This document shows positions 1 to 6,998 of a stretch of 15,335 nucleotides of DNA, in pieces. Source of the DNA: an uncultured Clostridia bacterium (GTDB lineage: Bacteria; Bacillota; Clostridia; Oscillospirales; Acutalibacteraceae). Each line of letters opens with the position of its first letter. Within the stretch, counting starts at the first letter, position 1. A model generated the notes under the pieces. It was not told the origin of the DNA and made no database searches. It was given only the letters and a program-made list of their open reading frames with translations. A program made the position numbers and the translations under genes. The stretch is taken from assembly GCA_937920235.1 (NCBI GenBank), contig CALGUK010000031.1, positions 1 through 15,335 of the forward strand, in the 5' to 3' direction.

Positions 1-125
1 CCTGCACCTGCAAGAATTAAAAGCGGTCCGTCAACCGATAAGACCGCTTTTAACTGCATATTATTCATTCTTTTAAATTCTTTTTTTATAATTTTATTTC
101 TTAACTCACAGATTTGCGAATGCAT
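1..125 (-). CDS. UvrD/PcrA-type superfamily 1 DNA helicase, N-terminus only (partial, runs off the window)
   Basis: Only the first 41 codons are present. The start ATG lies at 125-123, and an AGGAG ribosome binding site overlaps the TAG stop of the fumarate hydratase gene, so the two are translationally close-coupled. The peptide starts MHSQICELRNKII and continues to MQLKAVLSVDGPLLILAGAG, which matches the Q-motif and the beginning of the Walker A loop (GPLLxLAGAGSGKT) of UvrD/PcrA/Rep helicases. The window ends just before the expected SGKT. Known family role: ATP-driven 3'-5' unwinding in repair and replication restart. It may be PcrA, UvrD or a related helicase; 41 residues cannot tell. 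The coding sequence contains a perfect 12-bp inverted repeat (17-28 / 42-53). Confidence 0.8.
   Translation of the reverse strand, partial: MHSQICELRNKIIKKEFKRMNNMQLKAVLSVDGPLLILAGA
17..53. repeat. Perfect 12-bp inverted repeat inside the helicase start
   Basis: Arms TTAAAAGCGGTC (17-28) and GACCGCTTTTAA (42-53) are perfectly complementary, with a 13-nt loop. On the coding (minus) strand the second arm ends in CTTTTAA followed by TTCTT, so the transcript would form a GC-containing hairpin followed by a U-rich stretch, like an intrinsic terminator within codons ~24-36 of the helicase. Whether it attenuates transcription or is a by-product of codon choice is unknown. Confidence 0.6.
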
Positions 126-136
126 TATATATTCTC

Positions 137-664
137 CTAATCAAAAATGCTGTTTCCGGTGCTGTCAATTCCGACAATCAAAGGAAATTTGTTAAATACA
201 AGTTTTTTTACAGATTCACAACCTAAATCATCGAATGCGATCACTTCGGCAGATTTTATACACATTGAGGCAAGAGCACCTGCACCGCCGACAGCACAAA
301 AATAAACAGCTTTATTTTTTACAATTGAATCGATAACATTCTTATTTCTCGGTCCTTTTCCGATCATACCTTTTAGTCCGTTATCTAACAGCAAAGGTGA
401 ATATTTGTCCATTCGCGAAGATGTTGTGGGACCGCAACTGCCGATAACCATATCCCTAGGTGTAGGCGTAGGACCCGCATAGTAGATATAACTTTCGTCA
501 AGTTCAAACGGTAGCGGTTTATTATCATTCAATAAAGAGACAATTCTTTTATGAGCTGCGTCTCTCGCTGTATAAACAACACCTGAAAGATAAACTCTGT
601 CACCTGCTTTTAATTCACGGAATTTACGGCAATTATCACATGTATTCAGATAAAACTCTGCCAT
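137..664 (-). CDS. Fe-S-type (class I) fumarate hydratase / tartrate dehydratase beta subunit
   Basis: The 175-aa protein corresponds to the beta subunit (C-terminal domain) of class I hydro-lyases that interconvert fumarate and malate (or dehydrate tartrate) using a 4Fe-4S cluster held by the alpha subunit. Recognisable family motifs are KAGDRVYLSGVVYTARDAAHKR (residues 19-40), YYAGPTPTP (61-69), GPTTSSRMD (78-86) and the IGKG segment (101-104). The length is close to the usual ~180-190 aa. The gene starts 3 bp after the stop of the upstream DivIVA-like gene and ends inside the ribosome binding site of the helicase gene, so it sits in a tight operon. The alpha subunit, which normally precedes beta, is not next to it and must be encoded elsewhere if the enzyme works. 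Fumarase versus tartrate dehydratase cannot be settled here. Confidence 0.93.
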   Translation of the reverse strand: MAEFYLNTCDNCRKFRELKAGDRVYLSGVVYTARDAAHKRIVSLLNDNKPLPFELDESYIYYAGPTPTPRDMVIGSCGPTTSSRMDKYSPLLLDNGLKGMIGKGPRNKNVIDSIVKNKAVYFCAVGGAGALASMCIKSAEVIAFDDLGCESVKKLVFNKFPLIVGIDSTGNSIFD

Positions 665-667
665 AAT

Positions 668-1375
668 TTACTCCTCATCATATGAAACAGAAACAAAATC
701 ACTTTCGTTGACCGTATATGTGACATCCGCGGACTCTGTTTCATATTCAAAATTATGTGCTTCAAGCTCAGATAAATCAGTATGTAAATTCAAAAGATTT
801 GATGCAGAGGAATTAAGCTTTGAACTCAGAGCATAGACATCCTTATGAAGCTGTTCGATTGAAGTGTTGAACTTTCTTGAAATTGCATCAACATCCTTTA
901 ATAATGTTTCAATCTCGTTAGCTTCTCTTTTTATATCCTGTGATGCTATTGCACCTATATCCTTTGCCTTTGCTTTTGCATTATCTACCAAATCATCCGA
1001 ATATCTGCGTGCATCAATATAAGCTGCTCCGATTTGTTTTTCTGCTCGTCTTAGCTTTTCAGATTTTTCCTCATATTCGGCTATTTTTTCGTTATTCTGT
1101 TTATTCTCGGTCAAGGCAGCATCAAGCTTTGCAGTTAATTCGCGGATTTGATCGTCTTTTATCTGAAGCTGTTCATTAACTTTATTGAGGTCTTCAAGCT
1201 TTTCTTCAAGCTCATCAATTTTTTGACGAAGTTCCAACGCTTCCTCTCTTTTTGAATCAAGCAACATTTTTACATCAGATGTTTCCGATTGCAGGTGCTC
1301 AATAAAAGCAAGAACATCAGATTTCTTAAAGCCACCGAATAATGCTGTTTTCATAATTGTAATATCATTTGACAT
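668..1375 (-). CDS. DivIVA-domain coiled-coil protein (cell division/polarity scaffold type)
   Basis: This 235-aa protein starts with MSNDITIMKTALFGGFKKSDVLAFIEHLQ. It resembles the short N-terminal lipid-binding module of DivIVA/GpsB proteins (FxxxxGFxxxDVxxFIxxL). A long heptad-like coiled coil follows (about residues 25-115, rich in K/E/L), then a second helical part (~115-200) and an acidic tail. DivIVA proteins bind curved membrane at the septum and poles and recruit division or wall enzymes; that role is inferred from the domain. The start at 1375 is supported by AAGGAATG 6-7 bases upstream; the internal Met8 has no such site. The gene begins the divIVA-like/fumarase-beta/helicase run. 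Other coiled-coil proteins could look alike, so orthology to B. subtilis DivIVA is not claimed. Confidence 0.78.
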   Translation of the reverse strand: MSNDITIMKTALFGGFKKSDVLAFIEHLQSETSDVKMLLDSKREEALELRQKIDELEEKLEDLNKVNEQLQIKDDQIRELTAKLDAALTENKQNNEKIAEYEEKSEKLRRAEKQIGAAYIDARRYSDDLVDNAKAKAKDIGAIASQDIKREANEIETLLKDVDAISRKFNTSIEQLHKDVYALSSKLNSSASNLLNLHTDLSELEAHNFEYETESADVTYTVNESDFVSVSYDEE

Positions 1376-1395
1376 AAAAACATTCCTTTTAAATC

Positions 1396-1428
1396 GACGA
1401 AAAATAATATAATTATATTTTTATCGTC
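1396..1428. promoter_or_regulatory. AT-rich imperfect palindrome upstream of the DivIVA-like gene, with a possible promoter
   Basis: GACGA (1396-1400) and TCGTC (1424-1428) bracket an AT-rich core centred near 1412, giving arms of about 16 bases that match apart from a one-base shift on each side. On the minus strand TTGACG (1430-1425) could be a -35 element, with TATTAT (1409-1404) as a -10 at a short 15-bp spacing, so the palindrome would cover the promoter core. It could be an operator or a 5'-UTR hairpin. The 185-bp region 1376-1560 otherwise shows only AT-rich DNA and the promoter of the hydrolase. Confidence 0.35.
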
Positions 1429-1511
1429 AACTGAATTTTTATATATTTTAACAGATTTTATCAAATAAAACAACACTTATTAAAAAATTTATCTATTATA
1501 TAAAAAAATCA

Positions 1512-1540
1512 TAGACTTTATTATAAATTAGATGTAAAAT
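1512..1540 (+). promoter_or_regulatory. Candidate sigma-A-type promoter of the alpha/beta hydrolase
   Basis: TAGACT (1512-1517) and TAAAAT (1535-1540) are separated by 17 bp and lie 20 bp upstream of the start codon. The -35 matches only four of six consensus bases and the surroundings are AT-rich, so the call is tentative. Confidence 0.35.
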
Positions 1541-1560
1541 AAATAAACGGAGGGAAAAAC

Positions 1561-2532
1561 ATGAAAAAATCAACAAAGAACTTTATAAAAACTATCAGTA
1601 TCGCAGGTACAGCCGCTGCAGCTTCATATTTATTGATAGGTAATATCTTTTATTATGTTACGCTCACAAGGCAGGGATTGAAAAATCCTGTTGTTGCTAA
1701 AGTCGCAAGCGGTTCAAAAAATGCAGATGAGCAAAAGGTCAAATTAGATGAAATGATGAATGTCGGCAAGGAATGGTTTACAAATGTAAAAAAAGAGCCG
1801 TTGATTATCAGATCATCGTATTTTAATAAAAACCTTCATGCAGATTACATTTTCCCTGAACAGGAAAGCAATGTTTGTGTTATTGTTATCCACGGCTACA
1901 CCTCAAATCCATGCTCAATGGGTGTATATGCAAAAAAATATCATGAGCTCGGATATAATGTTCTTATGCCAAGTCTTAACGGTCATGCAGACAGCGAAGC
2001 AAATGTAATCACAATGGGTTGGTATGACAGGTTGGATATTATTGATTGGATTAATTTCATCGTTGAGAATAAGCCTGATATAAAGATAATTCTTCACGGT
2101 GTTTCAATGGGAGCTGCAACTACAATGATGACTACCGGCGAAAAGCTTCCCGAAAACGTCAAGGTCGCTGTTGCAGACTGCGGATATACCTCTGTATGGG
2201 ATATTTTTGATAATAAAATTAGAAACAACTTTAAAATGCACACTTTTCCAACTTTATATAGTGCAAATACGATTAACCGTGTTTATTCCGGCTTTGATTT
2301 TAAACAAGCTTCATCTGTTGAACAGTTGAGAAAATCGCAGACACCGACAATATTTTTACACGGTGATAAAGATACATTTGTACCGTATGAAATGATGGAC
2401 AAAGTCTATGAAGCTTGTGCAAGTGATAAAGAAAAAGTAACAATCCCGAATTCTCCTCACGCTAGAAATTCCTGTGCAAACCCGGAATTATATTGGTCTT
2501 CCGTCTGCAATTTTATAAATAAACACATTTAA
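1561..2532 (+). CDS. Alpha/beta hydrolase with N-terminal membrane anchor
   Basis: The 323-aa protein has a positively charged start and one hydrophobic segment (about residues 11-33) that would anchor or export it, then a serine alpha/beta hydrolase domain. Visible landmarks are HGYTSNP (111-117; oxyanion-hole strand), the nucleophile elbow GVSMG (Ser182), HGDKDTFVP with the likely acid Asp271, and SPHARN with His300. This is a complete catalytic triad. It resembles the YqkD/serine-aminopeptidase-like hydrolases of Firmicutes; the substrate (ester, lipid or peptide) cannot be read from the sequence. Translation starts at 1561 behind a strong GGAGGG site. It stands alone between a divergent promoter region and a hairpin terminator, so it is probably monocistronic. 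Confidence 0.88.
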   Translation: MKKSTKNFIKTISIAGTAAAASYLLIGNIFYYVTLTRQGLKNPVVAKVASGSKNADEQKVKLDEMMNVGKEWFTNVKKEPLIIRSSYFNKNLHADYIFPEQESNVCVIVIHGYTSNPCSMGVYAKKYHELGYNVLMPSLNGHADSEANVITMGWYDRLDIIDWINFIVENKPDIKIILHGVSMGAATTMMTTGEKLPENVKVAVADCGYTSVWDIFDNKIRNNFKMHTFPTLYSANTINRVYSGFDFKQASSVEQLRKSQTPTIFLHGDKDTFVPYEMMDKVYEACASDKEKVTIPNSPHARNSCANPELYWSSVCNFINKHI

Positions 2533-2559
2533 ACATCGGATTACATAAATAAACAAACA

Positions 2560-2588
2560 GAGGCACTCTCCGTAACGGATTGTGCCTC
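2560..2588. terminator. Nested bidirectional hairpin terminator between convergent genes
   Basis: Outer arms GAGGCAC (2560-2566) and GTGCCTC (2582-2588) enclose a second stem TCCG (2569-2572) / CGGA (2576-2579) with a TAA loop. The plus strand continues ATTTAATTAT and the minus strand TGTTTGTTTATTTAT, both T-rich, so it can serve the hydrolase on the plus strand and the dockerin protein gene on the minus strand. The U-tracts are imperfect. Confidence 0.7.
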
Positions 2589-2594
2589 ATTTAA

Positions 2595-4643
2595 TTATAA
2601 TGTATTTATATCGCCGCTTTTAAACTTAAATATTCTAAGAGCATCGGCAAGCTCAACTCTGCTGTTTTTATCTGTATCGGCAGCTTTAAGAGAAGTGCCT
2701 GAAAGAGTTATTTCTCCGCTCTTATATTTGAATATCATCATTGCGTCAGACAATGTAACAACACCGTCAGCATCAATATCACCTAACACAAAATTGTTTG
2801 TAACAGTAACCTTGCACGAAGCCGAATGACTTCCGACCTTGGCGGTAATTGTTGCCGTACCCTTACCTATCGCTGTTATTTGACCATCTTTTACTGTAGC
2901 AACTGAGGTATCGGATGATGACCAAGCAACATTTTTACTGTCTGTTGTATTTGAAGGATTAAATGATACAGAAAGCTTTTGTGTATCTCCATTAAACATT
3001 GAAATCTGTGTTTTGTTTAATGAAATGCTTTCCAACGGTATAATATTATTTGTATTCCGAATTACTTCGATTGTATATGTTCGCTTGTCACCGTTCTGTG
3101 CCGTAACGACAACCTTAACAGTGTTGCTTCCGGGTTGTAATGATACTTTACCGGTTCCGCTAACAGTCGCTTTGGAACTGACTGTTTTTGCAGATATATT
3201 TACAGAGGAAACATCACTTTCAACTTTAAGCACGTAGCCACCCGTTTCACTGCCGTCAAAATCAAGAGAATAGCCATCAATACTCAGTGAAGATAACCAG
3301 TTGTTAGGACTGTAGTTGTTTGCCTCGGGAAGTTTACATGCTGATGAAGGCATATTTCTGTAATAAGGAATTATAAATACATATGCTATGTCAAGAATTC
3401 CGAGATCGGAATAAGATCTATAAGTTCTCTCCGATTCCGTTTGCGGTGCCATAACATTTGTCATATACTGATGTGTCCACACCTTATTTACAACATTAAA
3501 CTTCTGATAATATAATGTATCTTGATTATTATTTATGTATCCGTCAGCAATCCATTTTGCTCCTCCGACAATAGCCTTGTACTGATTGTCCCAGGGTAAA
3601 TCATATTTAGCTTTATCCGAAGACGATGCAGTTTGACCGCTGGCATATTTTAGTCCGTTTGCAACCGGATCAGATCCTGAAGAAGCATTAATATTATAGA
3701 AGTTATAATATCCGGAATAGTTGCCGTATGTACCGCTGGTAGAGTCACTGCCATTAGTTCCGATCTCTTGAATAGATCTGATTGCAAGATGATAAGGACT
3801 TGCTCCCGAAACTTTTGCAGCATCCATAAACGCGGTTGCATACGAAACCTTTTCGTTTGAATTTTTAGATATTTCCTCATTGCTCATAAACGTATTTTTA
3901 AGAATAGTCTCAATACCGGAAATATTATGAGACTTCTCATTATATGACAGTGACTCAAACATAAAAACATTTTTTTCGTTTAAGAAGTTTCTCGGATCAA
4001 GAAAATAAGAAACTGTCTCCTTATTAGCCTGATACCATCTGTTACTGTCCTGAACATAAAATGTATCAGTTCTCCAATTATATGCCCCAGTCTGTGTAGA
4101 GCGATAAGACAAAGGCAAGGTTTTATCGATAAGACTTCTGCCGACATAACACTGAGCATTTTCCGATAAAAGACTTGACCATTCAATGCCGGTATCATAG
4201 AAGACGAAACTCCAGTTAGGATGCTTGTTCACAAGAGCCTGAATATATGGTTTATATATATCGGGAACGCCCTGAGGCATAATACCTCCCTGCTCGGTTG
4301 TTGTCTTTTCCTCAACAAATTGAGCAGCAACATATCCCTCAAAGCTTTTACCGTTATATGAAAATTTAATTCTGCACCACTTAGGATTATTTGTATCATC
4401 AATGCTGTTGACGGTTTCAAGAATTGTGACAGCGTGACCTGTATGTAAGAGAATATTGCTTCCGTTATATTGAAGAATATTGGTATTAATAGTGGCTGTC
4501 GGAGTCTTTCTAACGCGTATAGAATCCTTTGTGATATATCCCTGTTTAGATTCAGCATATGCTGAAAAAACAAATGAAAATGAGAACAGAATTGAAATTA
4601 TAAGAACAACAGATATAATTCTTTTAAAAACATTTTTTCTCAT
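2595..4643 (-). CDS. Secreted multidomain N-acetylglucosaminidase-like cell wall hydrolase with dockerin
   Basis: The 682-aa protein is modular. It has a signal peptide (1-30, ending in SAYA), a bacterial SH3-type wall-binding domain (about 34-112), and a GH73/LytD-like glucosaminidase domain (about 125-430) with probable catalytic Glu293 in the context IRSIQEIG and a downstream YYNFYNINA motif. Then come a cadherin-like beta-sandwich (about 450-530), a Big2 Ig-like domain (about 536-615) and a C-terminal dockerin-like pair (620-682). The two calcium loops, DIDADGVVTLSD and DTDKNSRVELAD, each keep acidic or Asn ligands at positions 1, 3, 5 and 12. Family knowledge predicts cleavage of peptidoglycan GlcNAc linkages outside the cell; the dockerin suggests docking on a cohesin protein. 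AAGGAAG precedes the start. The GHL10-like gene ends 54 bp upstream on the same strand, so they may be cotranscribed. Confidence 0.85.
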   Translation of the reverse strand: MRKNVFKRIISVVLIISILFSFSFVFSAYAESKQGYITKDSIRVRKTPTATINTNILQYNGSNILLHTGHAVTILETVNSIDDTNNPKWCRIKFSYNGKSFEGYVAAQFVEEKTTTEQGGIMPQGVPDIYKPYIQALVNKHPNWSFVFYDTGIEWSSLLSENAQCYVGRSLIDKTLPLSYRSTQTGAYNWRTDTFYVQDSNRWYQANKETVSYFLDPRNFLNEKNVFMFESLSYNEKSHNISGIETILKNTFMSNEEISKNSNEKVSYATAFMDAAKVSGASPYHLAIRSIQEIGTNGSDSTSGTYGNYSGYYNFYNINASSGSDPVANGLKYASGQTASSSDKAKYDLPWDNQYKAIVGGAKWIADGYINNNQDTLYYQKFNVVNKVWTHQYMTNVMAPQTESERTYRSYSDLGILDIAYVFIIPYYRNMPSSACKLPEANNYSPNNWLSSLSIDGYSLDFDGSETGGYVLKVESDVSSVNISAKTVSSKATVSGTGKVSLQPGSNTVKVVVTAQNGDKRTYTIEVIRNTNNIIPLESISLNKTQISMFNGDTQKLSVSFNPSNTTDSKNVAWSSSDTSVATVKDGQITAIGKGTATITAKVGSHSASCKVTVTNNFVLGDIDADGVVTLSDAMMIFKYKSGEITLSGTSLKAADTDKNSRVELADALRIFKFKSGDINTL

Positions 4644-4697
4644 TTTTTCACTTCCTTAAACTGATTTCTTATATTTTACCAAAAAACAGGATAATCG

Positions 4698-5897
4698 TCA
4701 AGTTTCAGCGCTGTTCCAATTATTTACAATATCCGTAATCTTGTTAAAATATATATCTTCAGAATTATTATAAAGAACGGACGCTGAATAGAAAGCAATT
4801 CCGCTTGTTCCGTATTCAATACAGCTGTTCATTTGCTGATATATAATTTTCTTATTTTCTATCCATTCATTTTTTCCCTTTCCTGCAAAAACATCTTCTT
4901 TTCCGCACTTATATAGCGATAAACCGGAAATTATTTTACAGTATTTGCTTTCTAAGCCGGTCCATTCATCGAGTAATTCTTCAAATGGCATATTTTCATT
5001 ATAATAACCGTAATACAGTTGCGGAATAATATAATCAGCATAACCGTTCTCTGATGCCCATAATACGACATCCGCATAAAGATTGTTGTAATTTTTTTCA
5101 ATGTCAGCGGCAGGACTAATCGTAAAAACTAAGTCTTTATTATAGTTTTTCACGATAAAATATATAGAACTGACTAACGAATTTATATTGATTCTTCTGA
5201 AGTCCTCTAACGACAGTTTACCCCCTTGAGAAATATATTCAGCATATATTTCTTCATCAATTTTTTTATCGGTTGTCGGATAAAAATAATCGTCAATGTG
5301 TATTCCGTCAACATTATAATTTAACAAAATCTCTCTGATGCAGCATAAAATATAACTTTGTATATCTGTATATGAAGGATTATAGTATAAACAATTCTCA
5401 GTTTTTATAATTCGTTCATCATTTTCGTCCGAAGTAATAATTTCATAGGCAATGCTTTCTTGCTGAATCGACTGTATATCACTTGAATTTGAAATTCTGT
5501 AAGGATTTATCCAGGCGTGTACGGAAACATCTCTTTTTGCACAGACTTGAATAAAAGTATTCAATACGTCAAATTCTTTATAATCATTTTTTGAATATCT
5601 GCTTATCGGAGAAATCTCTGAAATATAAAAGCTGTCGTCAAATGCTCTGACCTGCAAAAATATCGTATTTATTCCGTATTCTTTGAGTGTATTTACTTTT
5701 TCCGTAACCCTTTGTTCAAATTCAAAATCAGTTTTTAAGTCAGATATAAGATTTTTTATTTCATTATAATTTATCCATGTTGCAATCATTTTATGATTTC
5801 GTTCGATTTCGTTGTTTTCTACAATGCTTTTCCCTTTGTTGCAGGAAGGCAAAACAACTAAACAGATTGCTAAAGAAAATAATAAAAAATTTTTCAT
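4698..5897 (-). CDS. GHL10-type (YngK/DUF187-like) glycosyl hydrolase-like lipoprotein
   Basis: I choose the ATG at 5897 because it gives a 399-aa protein beginning with a lipoprotein signal, MKNFLLFSLAICLVVLPSC, with lipidation at Cys19. An upstream in-frame start would run through the divergent perR promoter. The mature part has hallmarks of the GHL10/UPF0748 TIM-barrel family: IATWINYNEI near the first strand, AWINPYRIS (128-136) and VDGIHIDDYFYP (196-207) with paired acidic residues in the expected active-site strand. Characterised relatives act on glycans, some on peptidoglycan; the substrate here is not known. It is probably tethered to the outer face of the membrane. The gene diverges from perR across an 81-bp region containing a PerR-box-like palindrome and lies upstream of the dockerin hydrolase. 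The ribosome binding site (GGTGA) is weak. Confidence 0.82.
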   Translation of the reverse strand: MKNFLLFSLAICLVVLPSCNKGKSIVENNEIERNHKMIATWINYNEIKNLISDLKTDFEFEQRVTEKVNTLKEYGINTIFLQVRAFDDSFYISEISPISRYSKNDYKEFDVLNTFIQVCAKRDVSVHAWINPYRISNSSDIQSIQQESIAYEIITSDENDERIIKTENCLYYNPSYTDIQSYILCCIREILLNYNVDGIHIDDYFYPTTDKKIDEEIYAEYISQGGKLSLEDFRRININSLVSSIYFIVKNYNKDLVFTISPAADIEKNYNNLYADVVLWASENGYADYIIPQLYYGYYNENMPFEELLDEWTGLESKYCKIISGLSLYKCGKEDVFAGKGKNEWIENKKIIYQQMNSCIEYGTSGIAFYSASVLYNNSEDIYFNKITDIVNNWNSAET

Positions 5898-5914
5898 TTT
5901 TTCACCAAAATATA

Positions 5915-5942
5915 TTGACAAACAAATTTTATATGATATAAT
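5915..5942 (+). promoter_or_regulatory. Strong sigma-A-type promoter of perR-rbr
   Basis: A perfect TTGACA (5915-5920) is followed after 16 bp by a perfect TATAAT (5937-5942). The PerR-like palindrome begins at the next base, so the transcription start would fall inside the operator, a layout that suits repression. Confidence 0.8.
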
Positions 5943-5961
5943 AACAGTAATCATTACTGTT
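5943..5961. promoter_or_regulatory. Perfect 19-bp palindrome, probable PerR/Fur operator
   Basis: AACAGTAATCATTACTGTT is a perfect 9-1-9 inverted repeat. Its inner 15 bp, CAGTAAT-C-ATTACTG, has the 7-1-7 geometry of the classic PerR box (TTATAAT-N-ATTATAA) and shares its central TAATNATTA core. It sits between the -10 element and the start codon of perR, as expected for autoregulation, and is also 45 bp from the divergent lipoprotein start, so it may control both directions. Binding is inferred from position and symmetry. Confidence 0.72.
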
Positions 5962-5978
5962 AGTGAGGTGAGAAAATT

Positions 5979-6356
5979 ATGATAGAAAGAAAAAGTAAGC
6001 AACGTGATGCAATTATTAATGAATTGTGCTCAAGACACGACCACCCGACTGCTATGGAGTTGTATACATCTGTTCGTGAGATTATTCCTAATCTTAGTCT
6101 CGGCACTCTCTATCGAAATTTATCTCAACTTGAAGAAAACGGTATGGTTTTGAGAATTCAGGACGGTTCAACCGACCGTTTTGACGGAAACGTCTCTCCC
6201 CACGCACATTTCAAATGTTTGTGTTGCGGTAAAGTATATGATCTTATGTGTTTCGATAATGACACTATCATTTTTAATGATGATATAATCGGTAAAATTG
6301 CCGGATACAGCTTAATGGCTTACGGAAAATGTAAGTTCTGTTATATAAAAAATTAA
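5979..6356 (+). CDS. perR: PerR-type Fur-family peroxide-sensing repressor
   Basis: The 125-aa protein has a winged-helix DNA-binding half (about 1-65, with LGTLYRNLSQLEENG as recognition helix and wing) and a metal-binding dimerisation half. Candidate regulatory metal ligands are His22, Asp69, His75 and His77. The structural zinc site is Cys80/Cys83 plus Cys118/Cys121. Asp88 occupies the position of B. subtilis PerR Asp104, which is Glu in Fur, and favours PerR. It is short (PerR usually 135-150 aa) but complete. It probably represses itself and the following rubrerythrin gene until peroxide oxidises its metal-binding His residues. GAGGTGAG precedes the ATG at 5979, and the rubrerythrin start is 18 bp after its stop. 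An iron or other metal sensor cannot be excluded. Confidence 0.87.
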   Translation: MIERKSKQRDAIINELCSRHDHPTAMELYTSVREIIPNLSLGTLYRNLSQLEENGMVLRIQDGSTDRFDGNVSPHAHFKCLCCGKVYDLMCFDNDTIIFNDDIIGKIAGYSLMAYGKCKFCYIKN

Positions 6357-6374
6357 TTTTTGGAGGAAAAAAAT

Positions 6375-6920
6375 ATGAAAAAATTTGTATGTTCAGTTTG
6401 TGGTTACGTTCACTTCGGTGATTCAGCTCCTGAAAGATGCCCTCAGTGCAAGGTTCCTGCCGACAAATTCAATGAGGTTAAGGAAGATGAAAGAACCTGG
6501 GCAGCAGAACACGTTGTAGGTGTTGCAAAGGGTGTTTCAGAAGATATCATCATGGATCTCAGAGCAAACTTTGAAGGTGAATGTTCAGAAGTTGGTATGT
6601 ATCTTGCAATGGCAAGAGTTGCACACCGTGAAGGATATCCCGAAATCGGTCTTTACTGGGAAAAAGCAGCTTATGAAGAAGCTGAGCATGCCGCAAAATT
6701 TGCAGAACTTCTCGGTGAAGTCGTAACAGACAGCACAAAAAAGAATCTTGAAATGAGAGTTGATGCTGAAAACGGTGCAACAGCAGGCAAATTTGATCTT
6801 GCAAAACGCGCTAAAGAACAAGGTCTCGACGCTATTCACGATACGGTTCACGAAATGGCTCGTGATGAAGCTAGACACGGTAAAGCATTCGAAGGTCTTC
6901 TTAAGAGATACTTTGGTTAA
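6375..6920 (+). CDS. rbr: Reverse rubrerythrin (NADH peroxidase type)
   Basis: The 181-aa protein has an N-terminal rubredoxin domain with Cys6/Cys9 (CSVCG) and Cys22/Cys25 (CPQC). A four-helix ferritin-like diiron domain (about 50-181) follows, carrying the helix motifs EGECSEVGMY, EEAEHAAKF and HEMARDEARHG. Rubredoxin ahead of the diiron domain defines the reverse rubrerythrin layout, known in clostridia for reducing hydrogen peroxide with electrons passed from NADH via other proteins. I take ATG 6375 as start because GGAGG lies eight bases upstream; an in-frame TTG at 6360 overlaps that site and is unlikely. It is the second gene of the perR operon and ends at a strong terminator. Codon use looks highly adapted, fitting an abundant protein. 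Confidence 0.93.
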   Translation: MKKFVCSVCGYVHFGDSAPERCPQCKVPADKFNEVKEDERTWAAEHVVGVAKGVSEDIIMDLRANFEGECSEVGMYLAMARVAHREGYPEIGLYWEKAAYEEAEHAAKFAELLGEVVTDSTKKNLEMRVDAENGATAGKFDLAKRAKEQGLDAIHDTVHEMARDEARHGKAFEGLLKRYFG

Positions 6921-6948
6921 TTCAACAACTGAAAAAACAACCTCTGTC

Positions 6949-6988
6949 GAGAGGGACACTTCGTAAAGAAGTTGTCTCTCTCTTTTTT
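6949..6988 (+). terminator. Rho-independent terminator of perR-rbr
   Basis: GAGAGGGACA (6949-6958) pairs with TGTCTCTCTC (6973-6982) with one G-U pair. The stem extends through CTTC/GAAG around a GTAAA loop and is followed by six T residues (6983-6988). Hairpin and T-run are textbook. Confidence 0.92.
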
Positions 6989-6998
6989 AATAAAGAAA

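Noticed and set aside
2611..2786. Tandem repeat in the dockerin gene 3' end
   Set aside because: The similarity of the two segments is the normal duplicated calcium-loop structure of a dockerin, not a separate DNA repeat.
4229..4573. 114-aa minus-strand frame within the dockerin hydrolase gene
   Set aside because: It is an out-of-frame shadow on the same strand as a gene whose domains continue without a break; no family similarity is seen.
5898..6002. Longer N-terminus for the GHL10-like lipoprotein
   Set aside because: It would cover the divergent perR promoter and start codon and hide the lipoprotein signal; ATG 5897 gives a clean signal with Cys19.
6585..6959. 124-aa minus-strand frame opposite rubrerythrin
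   Set aside because: It lies antisense to a clearly recognisable rubrerythrin, is Phe/Cys/Ser-rich as expected of a reverse-strand shadow, and has no ribosome binding site.
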